Shown: positions 36,066 to 45,441, numbered from the stretch's first letter. The stretch is 64,000 nucleotides of DNA from Lachnoclostridium sp. An169 (GCF_002160525.1 NZ_NFKT01000019.1:1-64000), one strand, 5' to 3'. Numbers and translations: made by a program. Notes: generated by a model from the letters alone, not told the origin.

Positions 36066-36896
36066 TCAAAGAGCAAATTTTTCGATTGCTTTGGCAGGGC
36101 CCTCCTCATTGTTGCTTTCGGCAATATAATCCGCTACTTCTTTTACTGCAGCATCTGCATTCGCCGGAGCCACGCCGAATCCTGCTTCCCTGAGCATGGC
36201 AACATCATTATCTCCATCTCCGCACGCCATGATTTCTTCCCTCCTGATTCCCAGGAGCCTCCCCAGGCTGATCAGCCCGGTGCCTTTGTTGACGCCCGCT
36301 GCATTGATCTCTATATTATAATGAAGAGATCCCACCAGATCCAGACCTTCCACCTGTTCAAGCTCATGCCAGGCCTGTGTCCGCTCGTCCATGCTGGCAA
36401 ACAGCGCCTGGACCTTGTCAAGAGGCCGGTTTTCTTTCTCCAGCAGTTCCATGATATCTTTCGTCGGTATCCTCGTCTTTCTCATATATTCCCACATGTT
36501 CGGATTGTGGTGATACCGCTCAACATGGTCCATTTTCTCTTTTTCCGCGTATCCCTGCCCGTCAAAGTATACCTCTTGTAGCGTATCATATTTCCCGCAG
36601 ATTTCCAATGCTTTTTTTGCCAGTTCCGGAGAAAGGAGATGTTCCTCAAGTATCCGTCCTTCCAGAGTATCGATGATCCGCGCTCCATTGGCTGTCAGGG
36701 CATACCGCATGCCCGGAAAATTCCTCAGTTCTTCCGGTATGCCGGTCCACGGACGACCGGTTGCCACGAGCACAATAATCCCTTTTTCCACAGCCCGTTT
36801 CAGTATGTCCTTTGTATACGGGAGCAGTTCCTTCCTGTCATTGAGCAGCGTTCCGTCCAGATCCAGCCCTATCATCTTTATTTTTCTTTTTTCCAT
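36066..36896 (-). CDS. Cof-type HAD phosphatase
   Basis: This 276-residue haloacid-dehalogenase hydrolase has nucleophile motif DLDGTLLN, motif II VATGRP, motif III Lys in NKGTGLISLGRLLGI, and motif IV ACGDGDNDVAML with a C2-type cap between. Cof-type enzymes act on sugar phosphates or other small phosphoesters; the substrate cannot be predicted. The ATG at 36896 follows AGAGGG. It is divergently oriented from the cell-wall hydrolase. Confidence 0.92.
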   Translation of the reverse strand: MEKRKIKMIGLDLDGTLLNDRKELLPYTKDILKRAVEKGIIVLVATGRPWTGIPEELRNFPGMRYALTANGARIIDTLEGRILEEHLLSPELAKKALEICGKYDTLQEVYFDGQGYAEKEKMDHVERYHHNPNMWEYMRKTRIPTKDIMELLEKENRPLDKVQALFASMDERTQAWHELEQVEGLDLVGSLHYNIEINAAGVNKGTGLISLGRLLGIRREEIMACGDGDNDVAMLREAGFGVAPANADAAVKEVADYIAESNNEEGPAKAIEKFAL

Positions 36897-36996
36897 GTTG
36901 ATTTTCCCTCTCTGTACATTTTTCACAAAAATTTACTTTTCTCTTTAAATTCTGAAACAATTATGTAAACTTTTTATAACTTAATTGTAACAGGGT

Positions 36997-37025
36997 TTGC
37001 TATCTTACGCAATTTATAGTATAAT
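36997..37025 (+). promoter_or_regulatory. Promoter of the cell-wall hydrolase gene
   Basis: TTGCTA (36997-37002), 17-nt spacer, perfect TATAAT (37020-37025). Transcription would start about 45 nt before the ATG. Confidence 0.75.
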
Positions 37026-37077
37026 ATTATTCCGTAATAGAGCAATAGAAAAGTGAACGGAGAAAGGAATCGGGATT

Positions 37078-38172
37078 ATGAACATCAATAAAAAGCGCTG
37101 GATGCATGCAGGAGCTGCTCTGGTGTGCTCTTTTGCAATGGTTCTTTCGGTACTCCCCGCAAAAGCGGATGACGAGATCGAGAACCTGGAGAATCAGACT
37201 TCTGCCCTCGAAAGCCAGCTTGCGGGGATCAATCAGGAGATACTTTCCCTGAGCGAACAGATCTCATCCACAGAGATGCAGGTAGAGATGTTAAACGGCG
37301 AGATCGAGCGGACGACAGACGCACTGGCAGAAGCAGAGGCCAACGAAGAGAAACAGTACGAGGATATGAAAGCCCGTATCAAGTTTATGTACGAGAACGG
37401 GAATGCGACACTGTTAGAGATGCTTTTTTCCGCGGAAGATATGACAGATTTCCTGAACAAGGCGGATTTTATCGAGAACCTCAGCGAGTATGACAGGAAT
37501 GCCCTGGACCAGCTCACCGAAGTCCATGATGAGATCGAGTTCCAGAAGACTTCTCTGGAATCCCAGCAGGCTTCTCTCACCGAACTGCAGGGCAGTCTTG
37601 AGACACAGCAGGCGGAGCTTCAGGCAAAGGCCCAGGAGACTTCCACAAATCTTCAGGAGGTAAATGCCCGTCTTGAAGAAGCGCGCAGGTTGGAAGCGGA
37701 AAGGATTGCCGCAGAGCAGGCAGCGGCCGGGAACAGCAGTTCCGGAAGCGGATCGGGCGGAAGTTCCGGAGGCGGCAGTTATGACAGTTCGGTTACAACA
37801 GGCGGCAGCGTCAGCGCCTCGACGGATGAAGTGACACTCCTCGCTGCACTGCTCGACTGCGAGGCAGTACAGGATTATAACAGTATGCTTGCTGTTGCTA
37901 CCGTAATTATGAACCGTGTGTCCAGTCCTCTTTTTGGAAACAGCATCAGTTCCGTTATTTATGCAAGAGGCCAGTTCTCTCCCGTGTGGACAGGCAAGCT
38001 TGATGCGGTACTGAACCGTGGCCCCAGCAGTCTTGCAAGACAGGTTGCCCAGGATGCGGTAAACGGAGCGCGTCTTGCGGCAGTTTCTAACTGTTATTAT
38101 TTCCTCTATGCTCCTTCCACGAACAGGAACGGAGTGGTGATCGGAGATAACCTTTTCTTCCCTTACTGGTAA
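37078..38172 (+). CDS. Secreted coiled-coil cell-wall hydrolase (SleB-like)
   Basis: This 364-residue protein is the only plus-strand protein gene. It has a signal peptide (cleavage near AKADDE), then a long heptad-rich coiled coil (about 33-215; IENLENQTSALESQLAGINQ), a Ser/Gly linker and a C-terminal Hydrolase_2/SleB-type domain (about 258-364; LLAALLDCEAVQDYNSMLAV with the expected catalytic Glu, then MNRVSSPLFG and NCYYFLYAP). The coiled-coil plus hydrolase layout resembles PcsB/CwlO-type proteins controlled by FtsEX, but the catalytic domain is the spore-cortex-hydrolase type. It likely cleaves peptidoglycan during growth or division. Confidence 0.88.
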   Translation: MNINKKRWMHAGAALVCSFAMVLSVLPAKADDEIENLENQTSALESQLAGINQEILSLSEQISSTEMQVEMLNGEIERTTDALAEAEANEEKQYEDMKARIKFMYENGNATLLEMLFSAEDMTDFLNKADFIENLSEYDRNALDQLTEVHDEIEFQKTSLESQQASLTELQGSLETQQAELQAKAQETSTNLQEVNARLEEARRLEAERIAAEQAAAGNSSSGSGSGGSSGGGSYDSSVTTGGSVSASTDEVTLLAALLDCEAVQDYNSMLAVATVIMNRVSSPLFGNSISSVIYARGQFSPVWTGKLDAVLNRGPSSLARQVAQDAVNGARLAAVSNCYYFLYAPSTNRNGVVIGDNLFFPYW

Positions 38173-38236
38173 AATCTGAAAATACAGTACAAAGAGCATA
38201 ACGAACCTTCGTGCAGCAGACCGCCGCACGAAGGGA

Positions 38237-38271
38237 AACAGGGGACATGCCGGTGCGGCATGTCCCCTGTT
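38237..38271. terminator. Bidirectional terminator between convergent genes
   Basis: A perfect 15-bp stem (38237-38251 with 38257-38271) with a 5-nt loop lies between the hydrolase stop and the convergent kinase stop. T-rich sequence follows on both sides but is not a continuous run. Confidence 0.75.
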
Positions 38272-38330
38272 CTTTGCATTTTCTCACTCCGGAACGTCTG
38301 TAATCCATCCGGAATTCTCTCATCGCAATT

Positions 38331-39086
38331 CTACTGGTAATCAATGACGTCGATCCATTTCATCAGGAAATCTTTCTCCAGTTCATTGTTCTTTGTCATC
38401 TGTGCCGCCGCAACAATCGGAAGCCACTGCTGTACGTACTGTCTTGCAGTGTCACTCTTTCTGCAGAACAGATTCATATACATATCCGCTGTCTCCTGAT
38501 CCTTCAGTGCAAAAAGCAGATATGTCATAGCTGCGTCTGCGCTTGCATTTCCCTGTGTTGCATGAGCCCAGTCAACAACCGTCATCTTGCCGTTCTTTCC
38601 TACAATCACATTGCTCGGGTTGAAATCGCCGTGGCATACCTTGTTGTGCTTTGGCATACTCTCGAGACGTGTCAGAAGTTCGTATCTCGTCGTGGCATCG
38701 ATCTCTTTCAGGCTGTTGATCTGACGGGAAAGTTTATCCTTCATCCCTTTGAGGAGCGGTGAAGTCTTGCTCATGACCTCAAGCTGAAGATCAACGAAAT
38801 CCTCCATGTATTTCTCCATATTCTTTCTGTCGGACTCCATCATCTCTTCCAGCGTCTTTCCATCCTTATATTCGATGACCAGGGCCCATTTTCCATCAAT
38901 CTGCGTAACTTCTTTTACCTTCGGAATATCCAGTCCGGTCTCCTCGATCCGTGCCGTAAGAAGCGCCTCGTTGAAAACATCTGACTTCGGATGAGTCTCG
39001 CTGAACACTTTCACAATGTTGTCATCACATCTGTATACTTCTTTGTAGGGTCTTCTGACAATAAGGTTTTTTTCTTCCAGTTTCAT
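38331..39086 (-). CDS. Aminoglycoside phosphotransferase/choline-kinase fold protein
   Basis: This 251-residue protein has the APH-type catalytic loop VCHGDFNPSNVIVG and metal-binding VVDWAHATQG, with an N-lobe resembling a kinase (EVYRCDDNIVKVF). The family phosphorylates small alcohols or aminoglycosides. Nothing here points to a resistance gene, and a housekeeping small-molecule kinase is more likely. AAGGAGG precedes the ATG at 39086. A Rex-like box lies upstream (39214-39231). Confidence 0.85.
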   Translation of the reverse strand: MKLEEKNLIVRRPYKEVYRCDDNIVKVFSETHPKSDVFNEALLTARIEETGLDIPKVKEVTQIDGKWALVIEYKDGKTLEEMMESDRKNMEKYMEDFVDLQLEVMSKTSPLLKGMKDKLSRQINSLKEIDATTRYELLTRLESMPKHNKVCHGDFNPSNVIVGKNGKMTVVDWAHATQGNASADAAMTYLLFALKDQETADMYMNLFCRKSDTARQYVQQWLPIVAAAQMTKNNELEKDFLMKWIDVIDYQ

Positions 39087-39130
39087 AGATGTTGTCCTCC
39101 TTATGAGCATTACTTTTTTTCGATAGCCAC

Positions 39131-39136
39131 ATTATA
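39131..39136 (-). promoter_or_regulatory. -10 element of the phosphotransferase gene
   Basis: Perfect TATAAT on the minus strand with only a weak -35 (TTTCAT, 17 nt upstream). The Rex-like box at 39214-39231 is about 80-95 nt further upstream. Nothing else is visible in the 39137-39256 stretch. Confidence 0.5.
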
Positions 39137-39213
39137 CAACAGAAAAAAACGTAATGAAACCCCTTCAAAGCAATTTTGTGCATTTTTTAACCATCTTTTT
39201 TTATCTCATATTA

Positions 39214-39231
39214 TTGTTAATATTTTAACCA
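39214..39231. promoter_or_regulatory. Rex-like box upstream of the phosphotransferase gene
   Basis: TTGTTAA-TATT-TTAACCA differs from the clostridial Rex palindrome TTGTTAAnnnnTTAACAA at a single base. It lies between the adhE terminator and the kinase promoter. Confidence 0.55.
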
Positions 39232-39256
39232 TTAATCGTAACACCCTACATCAGGC

Positions 39257-39320
39257 AAAAAAAAGCAGGTACTTTCTTCCGCCTTCAGTATTTTCTGAAT
39301 CTGCGGTCAAAAGTACCTGC
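39257..39320 (-). terminator. Terminator of adhE
   Basis: On the minus strand GCAGGTACTTT (39310-39320) pairs with AAAGTACCTGC (39265-39275), with an inner TTCAG/CTGAA hairpin, followed by TTTTTTTT. It lies 61 nt after the adhE stop. Confidence 0.9.
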
Positions 39321-39381
39321 CATGATTATCCGTATTTATCGGATCACTATCTGTCTGATCCGTATTTGACGGAATGCTCTA

Positions 39382-42024
39382 TTATTTTCCGTAGTAGCAC
39401 TTCAGGTAGATCTCTTTGATCTCCTTGATGAGCGGATATCTCGGGTTAGCGCCTGTACACTGGTCATTGAATGCCTGCTCGCACATGTCATCCAGAGTAT
39501 CCAGGAAGTATTTCTCATCGATGCCGTAATCCTTGATCGTCTTCTTGATGCCGATCTTCTCTTTCAGATCTTCCAGTTTTGCGATGAAGTTCTCGAATAC
39601 TTCCTCATCTGTATTTCCTGTGCATCCTGCGAAACGTCCAAGTTCTGCGTATCTCTGCAGTGCATGCGGATACTGGTACTGGGAGAATGTTCCCATCTTT
39701 GTCGGAACCTCTGCTGCGTTGTATCTCATAACCTCTGTCAGGATGACAGCGTTAGCGACACCATGCGGCAGATGGTGGAATGCACCAAGCTTGTGAGCCA
39801 TGGAGTGGTTTACACCCAGGAACGCGTTGGCAAATGCCATACCTGCCATACAGGAAGCGTTGTGCATCTCTTCACGTGCCTTCGGATCATTTGCTCCGTT
39901 CTCATATGCTGACGGAAGGTTGTCAAATACCATCTTAACTGCCTTCATTGCAAGACCATCTGTAAAGTCTGTAGCCATGATGGATACATATGCTTCGATT
40001 GCATGTGTCATAACATCGATACCGGATGCGCTTGTCAGTCCCTTCGGAGCTGTCATAGCGTTATCCACGTCTACGATTGCCATGTTCGGCATCAGTTCGT
40101 AGTCTGTGATCGGCCATTTGATTCCTGTCTCAGCGTCTGTGATGATGGCGAACGGTGTTACCTCGGAACCTGTTCCTGAAGATGTCGGGATAGCTACGAA
40201 GTATGCCTTCTCTCCCATCTTCGGGAATGTGAATACTCTCTTACGGATATCCATGAAGTCCATAGCCATGTCTTCGAAGTTTGCTTCCGGATGCTCATAC
40301 ATCAGCCACATGATCTTACCGGCATCCATAGCGGAACCGCCGCCAAGAGCGATGATTGTATCCGGCTCGAAGTCTCTCATCTGCTCTACACCCTTCTGAG
40401 CGCACTGCAGTGTCGGATCCGGAGCTACATCGTAGAAGCATGTATGCTGGATTCCCATCTCGTCCAGTTTCTCCTCGATCGGTTTTGCGTAGCCGTTCTT
40501 GTAAAGGAATGTATCTGTAACAATGAATGCTTTCTTCTTGTGCATAACTGTTCCGAGCTCGTCCAGAGCAACCGGCATACAGCCTTTCTTAAAGTATACT
40601 TTCTCAGGTGTTCTGAACCACAGCATATTCTCTCTCCTCTCGGCAACTGTCTTCACATTCAGAAGATGTTTTACTCCAACGTTCTCTGATACAGAGTTTC
40701 CGCCCCATGAACCGCATCCAAGTGTCAGTGAAGGAGCGAGTTTGAAGTTGTAAAGGTCACCGATACCACCCTGGGATGACGGTGTGTTGATCAGGACACG
40801 GCAGGTCTTCATAGCCTCGTAGTGTTTCTGAATCTTCTCTGTCTCTGCCGGATGGATATACAGAGATGATGTATGTCCATATCCTCCGTCTGCTACAAGA
40901 CGCTCTGCTTTTTCGAGAGCCTCGTCAAATGTTTTTGCTCTATACATAGCAAGTACAGGAGAAAGTTTCTCATGAGCAAATTCCTCGGAAATATCAACAG
41001 ACTCAACCTCACCGATAAGGATCTTTGTGTTCTCCGGAACATCAACGCCTGCAAGCTTTGCGATCTCATAAGCAGATTTTCCGGGGATCTTGTTGTTCAG
41101 CGCGCCGTTGATGATGATTGTCTTACGGACTTTGTCAAGCTCCTCGCCCGGTTTCAGGAAGTAGCATCCTCTGTACTGGAACTCTTTCTTCACCTCATCA
41201 TAGATGCTGTCCAGAACAGTAACAGACTGCTCAGATGCGCAGATCATACCATTGTCAAATGTCTTGGAATGGATGATGGAGTTAACTGCCAGTTTGATGT
41301 CGGCTGTCTCGTCGATGATAACCGGTGTATTTCCAGGTCCTACACCAAGAGCCGGCTTTCCTGAAGAATAAGCGGATTTTACCATTCCCGGGCCGCCTGT
41401 AGCAAGGATCAGGTCAGAATCTCTCATAACCGTTGTCGTCAGTTCCAGTGACGGAGCATCGATCCATCCGATAATTCCTTCCGGAGCACCTGCCTTCACT
41501 GCCGCATCAAGAACAACCTTTGCTGCCTCGATTGTACATTTCTTTGCAGCTGGATGTGGGCTGATGATGATCGCGTTTCTTGTCTTCAGACAGATCAGAG
41601 TCTTGAAGATTGCTGTGGAAGTCGGGTTTGTTGTCGGGATAACTGCTGCGATCAGACCGATCGGCTCAGCGACCTTCTTGATTCCGTAAGCTTTGTCTTC
41701 CTCGATGACTCCGCATGTCTTTGTATTCTTATATGCATTATAAATGTACTCTGCTGCGTAATGGTTCTTGATGACCTTATCTTCCATGACACCTCTCTGT
41801 GTCTCCTCTACAGCCATCTTTGCAAGCGGGATACGAGCTTTGTTCGCCGCCATAGCTGCTTCGTAGAAGATCTTGTCAACCTGCTCCTGCGTAAATGTAG
41901 CAAATACTTTCTGCGCTTCACGCATTGCTTTCATCTTCGCCTCGAGCGCTTCGACATTGTCAATGAACTCCGGAACTGCTGTTGTCTTTTCCTCAACTGC
42001 AACATTCTGTTCTTGCTTTGCCAT
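39382..42024 (-). CDS. adhE: Bifunctional acetaldehyde-CoA/alcohol dehydrogenase
   Basis: This 880-residue fermentative enzyme reduces acetyl-CoA to acetaldehyde and then ethanol, oxidising two NADH. The N-terminal aldehyde dehydrogenase domain (about 20-440) carries PTTNPTSTAIFKTLI and catalytic Cys in FDNGMICASEQS. A linker leads to the iron-dependent alcohol dehydrogenase (about 450-880) with GGGSAMDAGK and the metal-binding His cluster in NHSMAHKLGAFHHLPHG. AdhE polymerises into spirosomes. The ATG at 42024 follows AGGAGG. The upstream frame extension would begin at the predicted transcription start, so the shorter form is chosen. Two Rex-like operators overlap or flank the promoter. Confidence 0.97.
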   Translation of the reverse strand: MAKQEQNVAVEEKTTAVPEFIDNVEALEAKMKAMREAQKVFATFTQEQVDKIFYEAAMAANKARIPLAKMAVEETQRGVMEDKVIKNHYAAEYIYNAYKNTKTCGVIEEDKAYGIKKVAEPIGLIAAVIPTTNPTSTAIFKTLICLKTRNAIIISPHPAAKKCTIEAAKVVLDAAVKAGAPEGIIGWIDAPSLELTTTVMRDSDLILATGGPGMVKSAYSSGKPALGVGPGNTPVIIDETADIKLAVNSIIHSKTFDNGMICASEQSVTVLDSIYDEVKKEFQYRGCYFLKPGEELDKVRKTIIINGALNNKIPGKSAYEIAKLAGVDVPENTKILIGEVESVDISEEFAHEKLSPVLAMYRAKTFDEALEKAERLVADGGYGHTSSLYIHPAETEKIQKHYEAMKTCRVLINTPSSQGGIGDLYNFKLAPSLTLGCGSWGGNSVSENVGVKHLLNVKTVAERRENMLWFRTPEKVYFKKGCMPVALDELGTVMHKKKAFIVTDTFLYKNGYAKPIEEKLDEMGIQHTCFYDVAPDPTLQCAQKGVEQMRDFEPDTIIALGGGSAMDAGKIMWLMYEHPEANFEDMAMDFMDIRKRVFTFPKMGEKAYFVAIPTSSGTGSEVTPFAIITDAETGIKWPITDYELMPNMAIVDVDNAMTAPKGLTSASGIDVMTHAIEAYVSIMATDFTDGLAMKAVKMVFDNLPSAYENGANDPKAREEMHNASCMAGMAFANAFLGVNHSMAHKLGAFHHLPHGVANAVILTEVMRYNAAEVPTKMGTFSQYQYPHALQRYAELGRFAGCTGNTDEEVFENFIAKLEDLKEKIGIKKTIKDYGIDEKYFLDTLDDMCEQAFNDQCTGANPRYPLIKEIKEIYLKCYYGK

Positions 42025-42076
42025 TTTGATAATTCCTCCTGTAATTGAATTACTCTGTTTGTTTCTCACCTCCATA

Positions 42077-42106
42077 AGTATAAGCCATTTGTTAAATATT
42101 TGTCAA
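42077..42106 (-). promoter_or_regulatory. adhE promoter
   Basis: Perfect TTGACA (42101-42106), 18-nt spacer and TATACT (42077-42082). The first Rex-like box (42089-42106) covers the -35 and spacer, a classic repressor position. Confidence 0.8.
42089..42106. promoter_or_regulatory. Rex-like operator 1 of adhE
   Basis: TTGTTAA-ATAT-TTGTCAA: left half perfect, right half 5 of 7 to the Rex palindrome. Overlaps the -35. Confidence 0.65.
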
Positions 42107-42114
42107 CATGGCAT

Positions 42115-42132
42115 TTGTTAATATTTTAACGT
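42115..42132. promoter_or_regulatory. Rex-like operator 2 of adhE
   Basis: TTGTTAA-TATT-TTAACGT matches the Rex consensus TTGTTAAnnnnTTAACAA at 12 of 14 defined positions. Its centre is 26 bp from operator 1. Rex is the NADH/NAD-sensing repressor of fermentation genes in Clostridia. Confidence 0.75.
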
Positions 42133-42177
42133 TATGTTTTTAACGTTCGTTGTGAAATTTACACAATAAATGTTTCT

Positions 42178-42239
42178 TCAAAAAAAATAAGCGTCGAATC
42201 TGTATCTTCAATAGCTTAACGATACAGTCTCAACGCTTA
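42178..42239 (-). terminator. Terminator of the ribosomal superoperon
   Basis: On the minus strand AAGCGTTGAGACTGTATC pairs with GATACAGATTCGACGCTT (small internal bulge), followed by a run of eight Ts. It lies about 45 nt after the rplQ stop. Confidence 0.9.
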
Positions 42240-42283
42240 CTTATCCGGCAGTAAATATTTACTGCACTATTTAATTACAAATC

Positions 42284-42820
42284 TTAAACGAGCTCGATCA
42301 GCACCATCATCGCTGCATCACCTTTACGCTGGCCGATCTTTACGATTCTTGTGTAACCACCGTTGCGGTCTGCATACTTCGGAGCGATCTCTGTGAACAT
42401 CTTGTCAACCAGGTCAACCTGCTTTGTGTTCTTCTTCTGTCCGGCTCCCTTTGCAGGAACTTCCTTAACCGGGCAGAGAACTTTGAGCATCTGACGTCTT
42501 GCATGAAGTCTGCTCGGCTGATCTTTCTTGATCTTCTTCTCTACTTCGTCATAAACAGTTACTTTCTTTCCGTCAACGACTTCTTTCACTCTCTTGCCGT
42601 CTTTATCTTTGCGCGGAACCTTCGCTGTAACTGTAACCTCATCGAAGTTCTCTCTCTCTCTTACAGCCATGGCAATCAGTCCTTCAGCGATCTTGCGGAT
42701 CTCTTTTGCCTTTGCCTCAGTTGTGATGATCTTGCCGTTGTTCAGCAGGGCTGTTACCTGATTTCTGAGCAGAGCTTTTCTCTGTCCAGATGTTCTGCCA
42801 AGTTTTCTATACTTTGCCAT
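42284..42820 (-). CDS. rplQ: 50S ribosomal protein bL17 (enlarged)
   Basis: This 178-residue protein ends the superoperon. The conserved core is present at both ends (MAKYRKLGRTSGQRKALLRN; KMFTEIAPKYADRNGGYTRI). Between residues about 65 and 135 it has a Lys/Asp/Val-rich insertion, so it is some 50-60 residues longer than typical bL17 (113-130). The insert is charged and without Cys or membrane character, probably a surface extension near the exit tunnel region of the large subunit. Confidence 0.95.
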   Translation of the reverse strand: MAKYRKLGRTSGQRKALLRNQVTALLNNGKIITTEAKAKEIRKIAEGLIAMAVRERENFDEVTVTAKVPRKDKDGKRVKEVVDGKKVTVYDEVEKKIKKDQPSRLHARRQMLKVLCPVKEVPAKGAGQKKNTKQVDLVDKMFTEIAPKYADRNGGYTRIVKIGQRKGDAAMMVLIELV

Positions 42821-42928
42821 TTTATATTTCCTCCATTTTTACATTTGGTTATGCGTCTTCGGGCTTACTAATCAAATGCTCCCGCCGTGCTCTTCGGGCT
42901 TACCGGCGGAATAATCATTTTTCAGATT

Positions 42929-43888
42929 CTATTCTTCACCCTGATTTAGCTCAAGGTTCAGTTCTTTCAGCTTAGCAAGCACTTCCTCCAGAGATTTGCG
43001 TCCCAGGTTACGGACTTTCATCATATCCTCCGGAGTCTTGTTTGTAAGTTCTTCAACTGTGTTAATTCCAGCTCTCTTCAGGCAGTTATATGAACGCACG
43101 GAAAGCTCAAGCTCATCGATACTCATCTCAAGGACTTTCTCTTTCTCATCATCCTCTTTCTCAATCATAACCTCAGCTGCCTGGGCAACCTCGGAAAGAT
43201 CGATGAAGAGTTTCAGATGCTCGCTCAAAACCTTCGCTGCGAGACTGACTGCCTCATCGGGAAGCATTGTTCCCTTTGTCCAAACGTCAAGTGTAAGCTT
43301 GTCGTAATCTGTAATCTGTCCGACACGGGTATTTTCAACAGTAAGGTTTACTCTGTCCACAGGTGTGTAGATGGAGTCAATCGGAATCACACCGATCGGC
43401 ATGTCCTCCGTCTTGTTCTTATCGGAGCTGACATATCCTCTACCCTTTGTGATCGTAAGCTCCATGTAGAGCTTACTGTCCTTACCGCCGCTGAGTGTAG
43501 CGATAACCTGTTCGGGATTAACGATCTCGATATCGGAATCTGCCTGGATGTCGGCACCTGTTACAATACCTTCTCCCTCAAATTCGATGTATGCAGTCTT
43601 CACTTCATCAGACTCAGATGTATTTTTGATCGCCAGAGACTTCAGATTCATGATAATCTCTGTAACGTCTTCCTTAACACCCGGAATGGAACTGAACTCA
43701 TGCAGTACGCCGTCGATCTTTACGGAACTTACAGCCGCTCCCGGAAGAGAAGAAAGCATGATTCTTCTCAGGGAGTTGCCAAGAGTTGTCCCGTATCCTC
43801 TCTCAAGCGGTTCCACGACAAATCTTCCATACTTTTTATCATCTGAAATATCTGTAATTTCAATATTCGGTTTATTAAAATCAAACAC
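42929..43888 (-). CDS. rpoA: RNA polymerase alpha subunit
   Basis: 319 residues. The N-terminal dimerisation domain includes the conserved [20 protein letters not shown], and the C-terminal DNA/activator-binding domain includes [20 protein letters not shown] with [14 protein letters not shown]. Standard length and position between rpsD and rplQ. The alpha C-terminal domain is the likely contact for the AraC-type activator proposed elsewhere in the window. The 108-nt gap to rplQ contains a small CCGCCG/CGGCGG hairpin. Confidence 0.98.
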   Translation of the reverse strand: MFDFNKPNIEITDISDDKKYGRFVVEPLERGYGTTLGNSLRRIMLSSLPGAAVSSVKIDGVLHEFSSIPGVKEDVTEIIMNLKSLAIKNTSESDEVKTAYIEFEGEGIVTGADIQADSDIEIVNPEQVIATLSGGKDSKLYMELTITKGRGYVSSDKNKTEDMPIGVIPIDSIYTPVDRVNLTVENTRVGQITDYDKLTLDVWTKGTMLPDEAVSLAAKVLSEHLKLFIDLSEVAQAAEVMIEKEDDEKEKVLEMSIDELELSVRSYNCLKRAGINTVEELTNKTPEDMMKVRNLGRKSLEEVLAKLKELNLELNQGEE

Positions 43889-43947
43889 TACACAGACCCT
43901 CCTTGTGGGTTTAAATATGTTGAGGGGATACTTTGTTACAGCCGATA

Positions 43948-44541
43948 TTACTTGGAATATAACTCGACGATAAGCATTTCATCTACAGGAACATCGATAG
44001 CTTCTCTTGTCGGAAGCTCTTTCACTGTACCTTTGAGATTCTCGGAGTCAACGTCAAGCCAGTCAGGGATCATGTTTCCTGCTGTCACTTCGAGAATATC
44101 TTTGTATCTCTGTGAGCCTTTCTTGTTCTCTTTGATTTCAACTGTGTCGCCGGCTTTGAGCAGGTAGGACGGAATGTTCACCTGTTTGCCGTTTACAAGC
44201 ACGTGCTTGTGGTCAACGATCTGTCTTGCCTCTTTTCTTGTTCTGGCGAATCCCATACGGAACATAACATTGTCCAGTCTGGACTCAAGAAGGATCATCA
44301 GGTTGTCACCTGTCATACCTTCCATCTGTTTTGCCTTTGCATAGTAGTTTCTGAACGGTTTTTCCAGAACACCGTAGATGAATTTTGCTTTCTGCTTCTC
44401 GCGGAGCTGCAGTCCGTACTCACTCATCTTTCTGTTTGATCTTTTTAACTGTCTGTTAGATTTTTTGCTGATTCCCAGGTAAATCGGATCCATACCTAAG
44501 GAACGGCATCTTTTAAGAACAGGAACTCTGTTTACTGCCAT
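43948..44541 (-). CDS. rpsD: 30S ribosomal protein uS4
   Basis: 197 residues. The S4 RNA-binding domain is visible ([23 protein letters not shown]) and the N-terminus [14 protein letters not shown] lacks the four-Cys zinc knuckle, so this is the zinc-free paralogue form. It nucleates 16S assembly and, in Firmicutes, can repress its own mRNA. Confidence 0.97.
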   Translation of the reverse strand: MAVNRVPVLKRCRSLGMDPIYLGISKKSNRQLKRSNRKMSEYGLQLREKQKAKFIYGVLEKPFRNYYAKAKQMEGMTGDNLMILLESRLDNVMFRMGFARTRKEARQIVDHKHVLVNGKQVNIPSYLLKAGDTVEIKENKKGSQRYKDILEVTAGNMIPDWLDVDSENLKGTVKELPTREAIDVPVDEMLIVELYSK

Positions 44542-44647
44542 GTCTATCCTCCTAATATTATATACAACGACAGCACCTTCTGCTGTCTGATCACTTCTGG
44601 TACAGATAACAAATTGATAAATTCAAAAAGCGCAGCTTCTCTGCCGA

Positions 44648-45043
44648 TTACACTCTTCTGCGTTTCGGCGGACGGCATCCGTTGTGCGGTACCGGAGTAA
44701 CGTCCTTGATGCTGACCACATCGATTCCGCATGCCTGAAGCGCACGGATCGCTGCTTCTCTTCCTGATCCCGGTCCTTTTACGAATACATCTACAGATTT
44801 AAGACCATGTACTAATGCTGCCTTTGCTGCTGTCTCAGCTGCCATCTGTGCTGCATATGGAGTAGATTTCCTTGAACCTCTAAATCCCAGACCGCCTGCA
44901 CTTGCCCATGAAAGAGCATTTCCCTGTGTATCTGTTAATGTTACGATTGTATTATTAAAAGATGACTGGATGTGTGCCTGTCCGCGTTCAACGTTTTTCT
45001 TGACACGTTTTTTTGTTACTTTTTTTGCAACTTTCTTTGCCAT
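44648..45043 (-). CDS. rpsK: 30S ribosomal protein uS11
   Basis: 131 residues with the conserved [33 protein letters not shown] and C-terminal [15 protein letters not shown]. Platform protein of the small subunit. It lies 29 nt after rpsM; a 106-nt gap before rpsD holds no gene. Confidence 0.98.
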   Translation of the reverse strand: MAKKVAKKVTKKRVKKNVERGQAHIQSSFNNTIVTLTDTQGNALSWASAGGLGFRGSRKSTPYAAQMAAETAAKAALVHGLKSVDVFVKGPGSGREAAIRALQACGIDVVSIKDVTPVPHNGCRPPKRRRV

Positions 45044-45072
45044 TTAAACTAACCTACTTTCTTTATTCTCAC

Positions 45073-45441
45073 TTATTTCTTTTTGTTCGCTACAGTTCTC
45101 TTCGGACCCTTGCAAGTTCTTGCATTAGTCTTGGTCTTCTGACCACGTACCGGAAGTCCTTTCCTGTGGCGGATTCCACGGTAGCATCCGATTTCTTTCA
45201 GTCTCTTGATGTTCAGCTGGATCTCTCTTCTGAGATCACCTTCTACCATCTGTGTCTCATCGATCACAGCACTGATTCTCTTTACTTCGTCACTTGTAAG
45301 ATCTCTTACACGTGTGTCAGGATTTACTCCTGCCTCTGCTAAGATACGGTTTGAGGTTGTTCTTCCGATTCCGTAAATATAAGTCAAACCGATTTCTACA
45401 CGTTTGTCTCTTGGTAAGTCTACACCTGCAATACGAGCCAT
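45073..45441 (-). CDS. rpsM: 30S ribosomal protein uS13
   Basis: 122 residues starting [20 protein letters not shown], with helix-hairpin-helix region [17 protein letters not shown] and the basic tail [20 protein letters not shown]. Contacts uS19 and the P-site tRNA at the subunit head. GGAGG precedes the ATG at 45441. It is separated from the upstream rpmJ by an unusually long 395-nt gap. Confidence 0.98.
   Translation of the reverse strand: MARIAGVDLPRDKRVEIGLTYIYGIGRTTSNRILAEAGVNPDTRVRDLTSDEVKRISAVIDETQMVEGDLRREIQLNIKRLKEIGCYRGIRHRKGLPVRGQKTKTNARTCKGPKRTVANKKK

Noticed and set aside
38331-39086. Antibiotic-resistance (aminoglycoside) call for the APH-fold kinase
   Set aside because: Only the generic HGDxxxxN and DW motifs are present, and there is no mobile-element context. 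A small-molecule kinase is the safer call.
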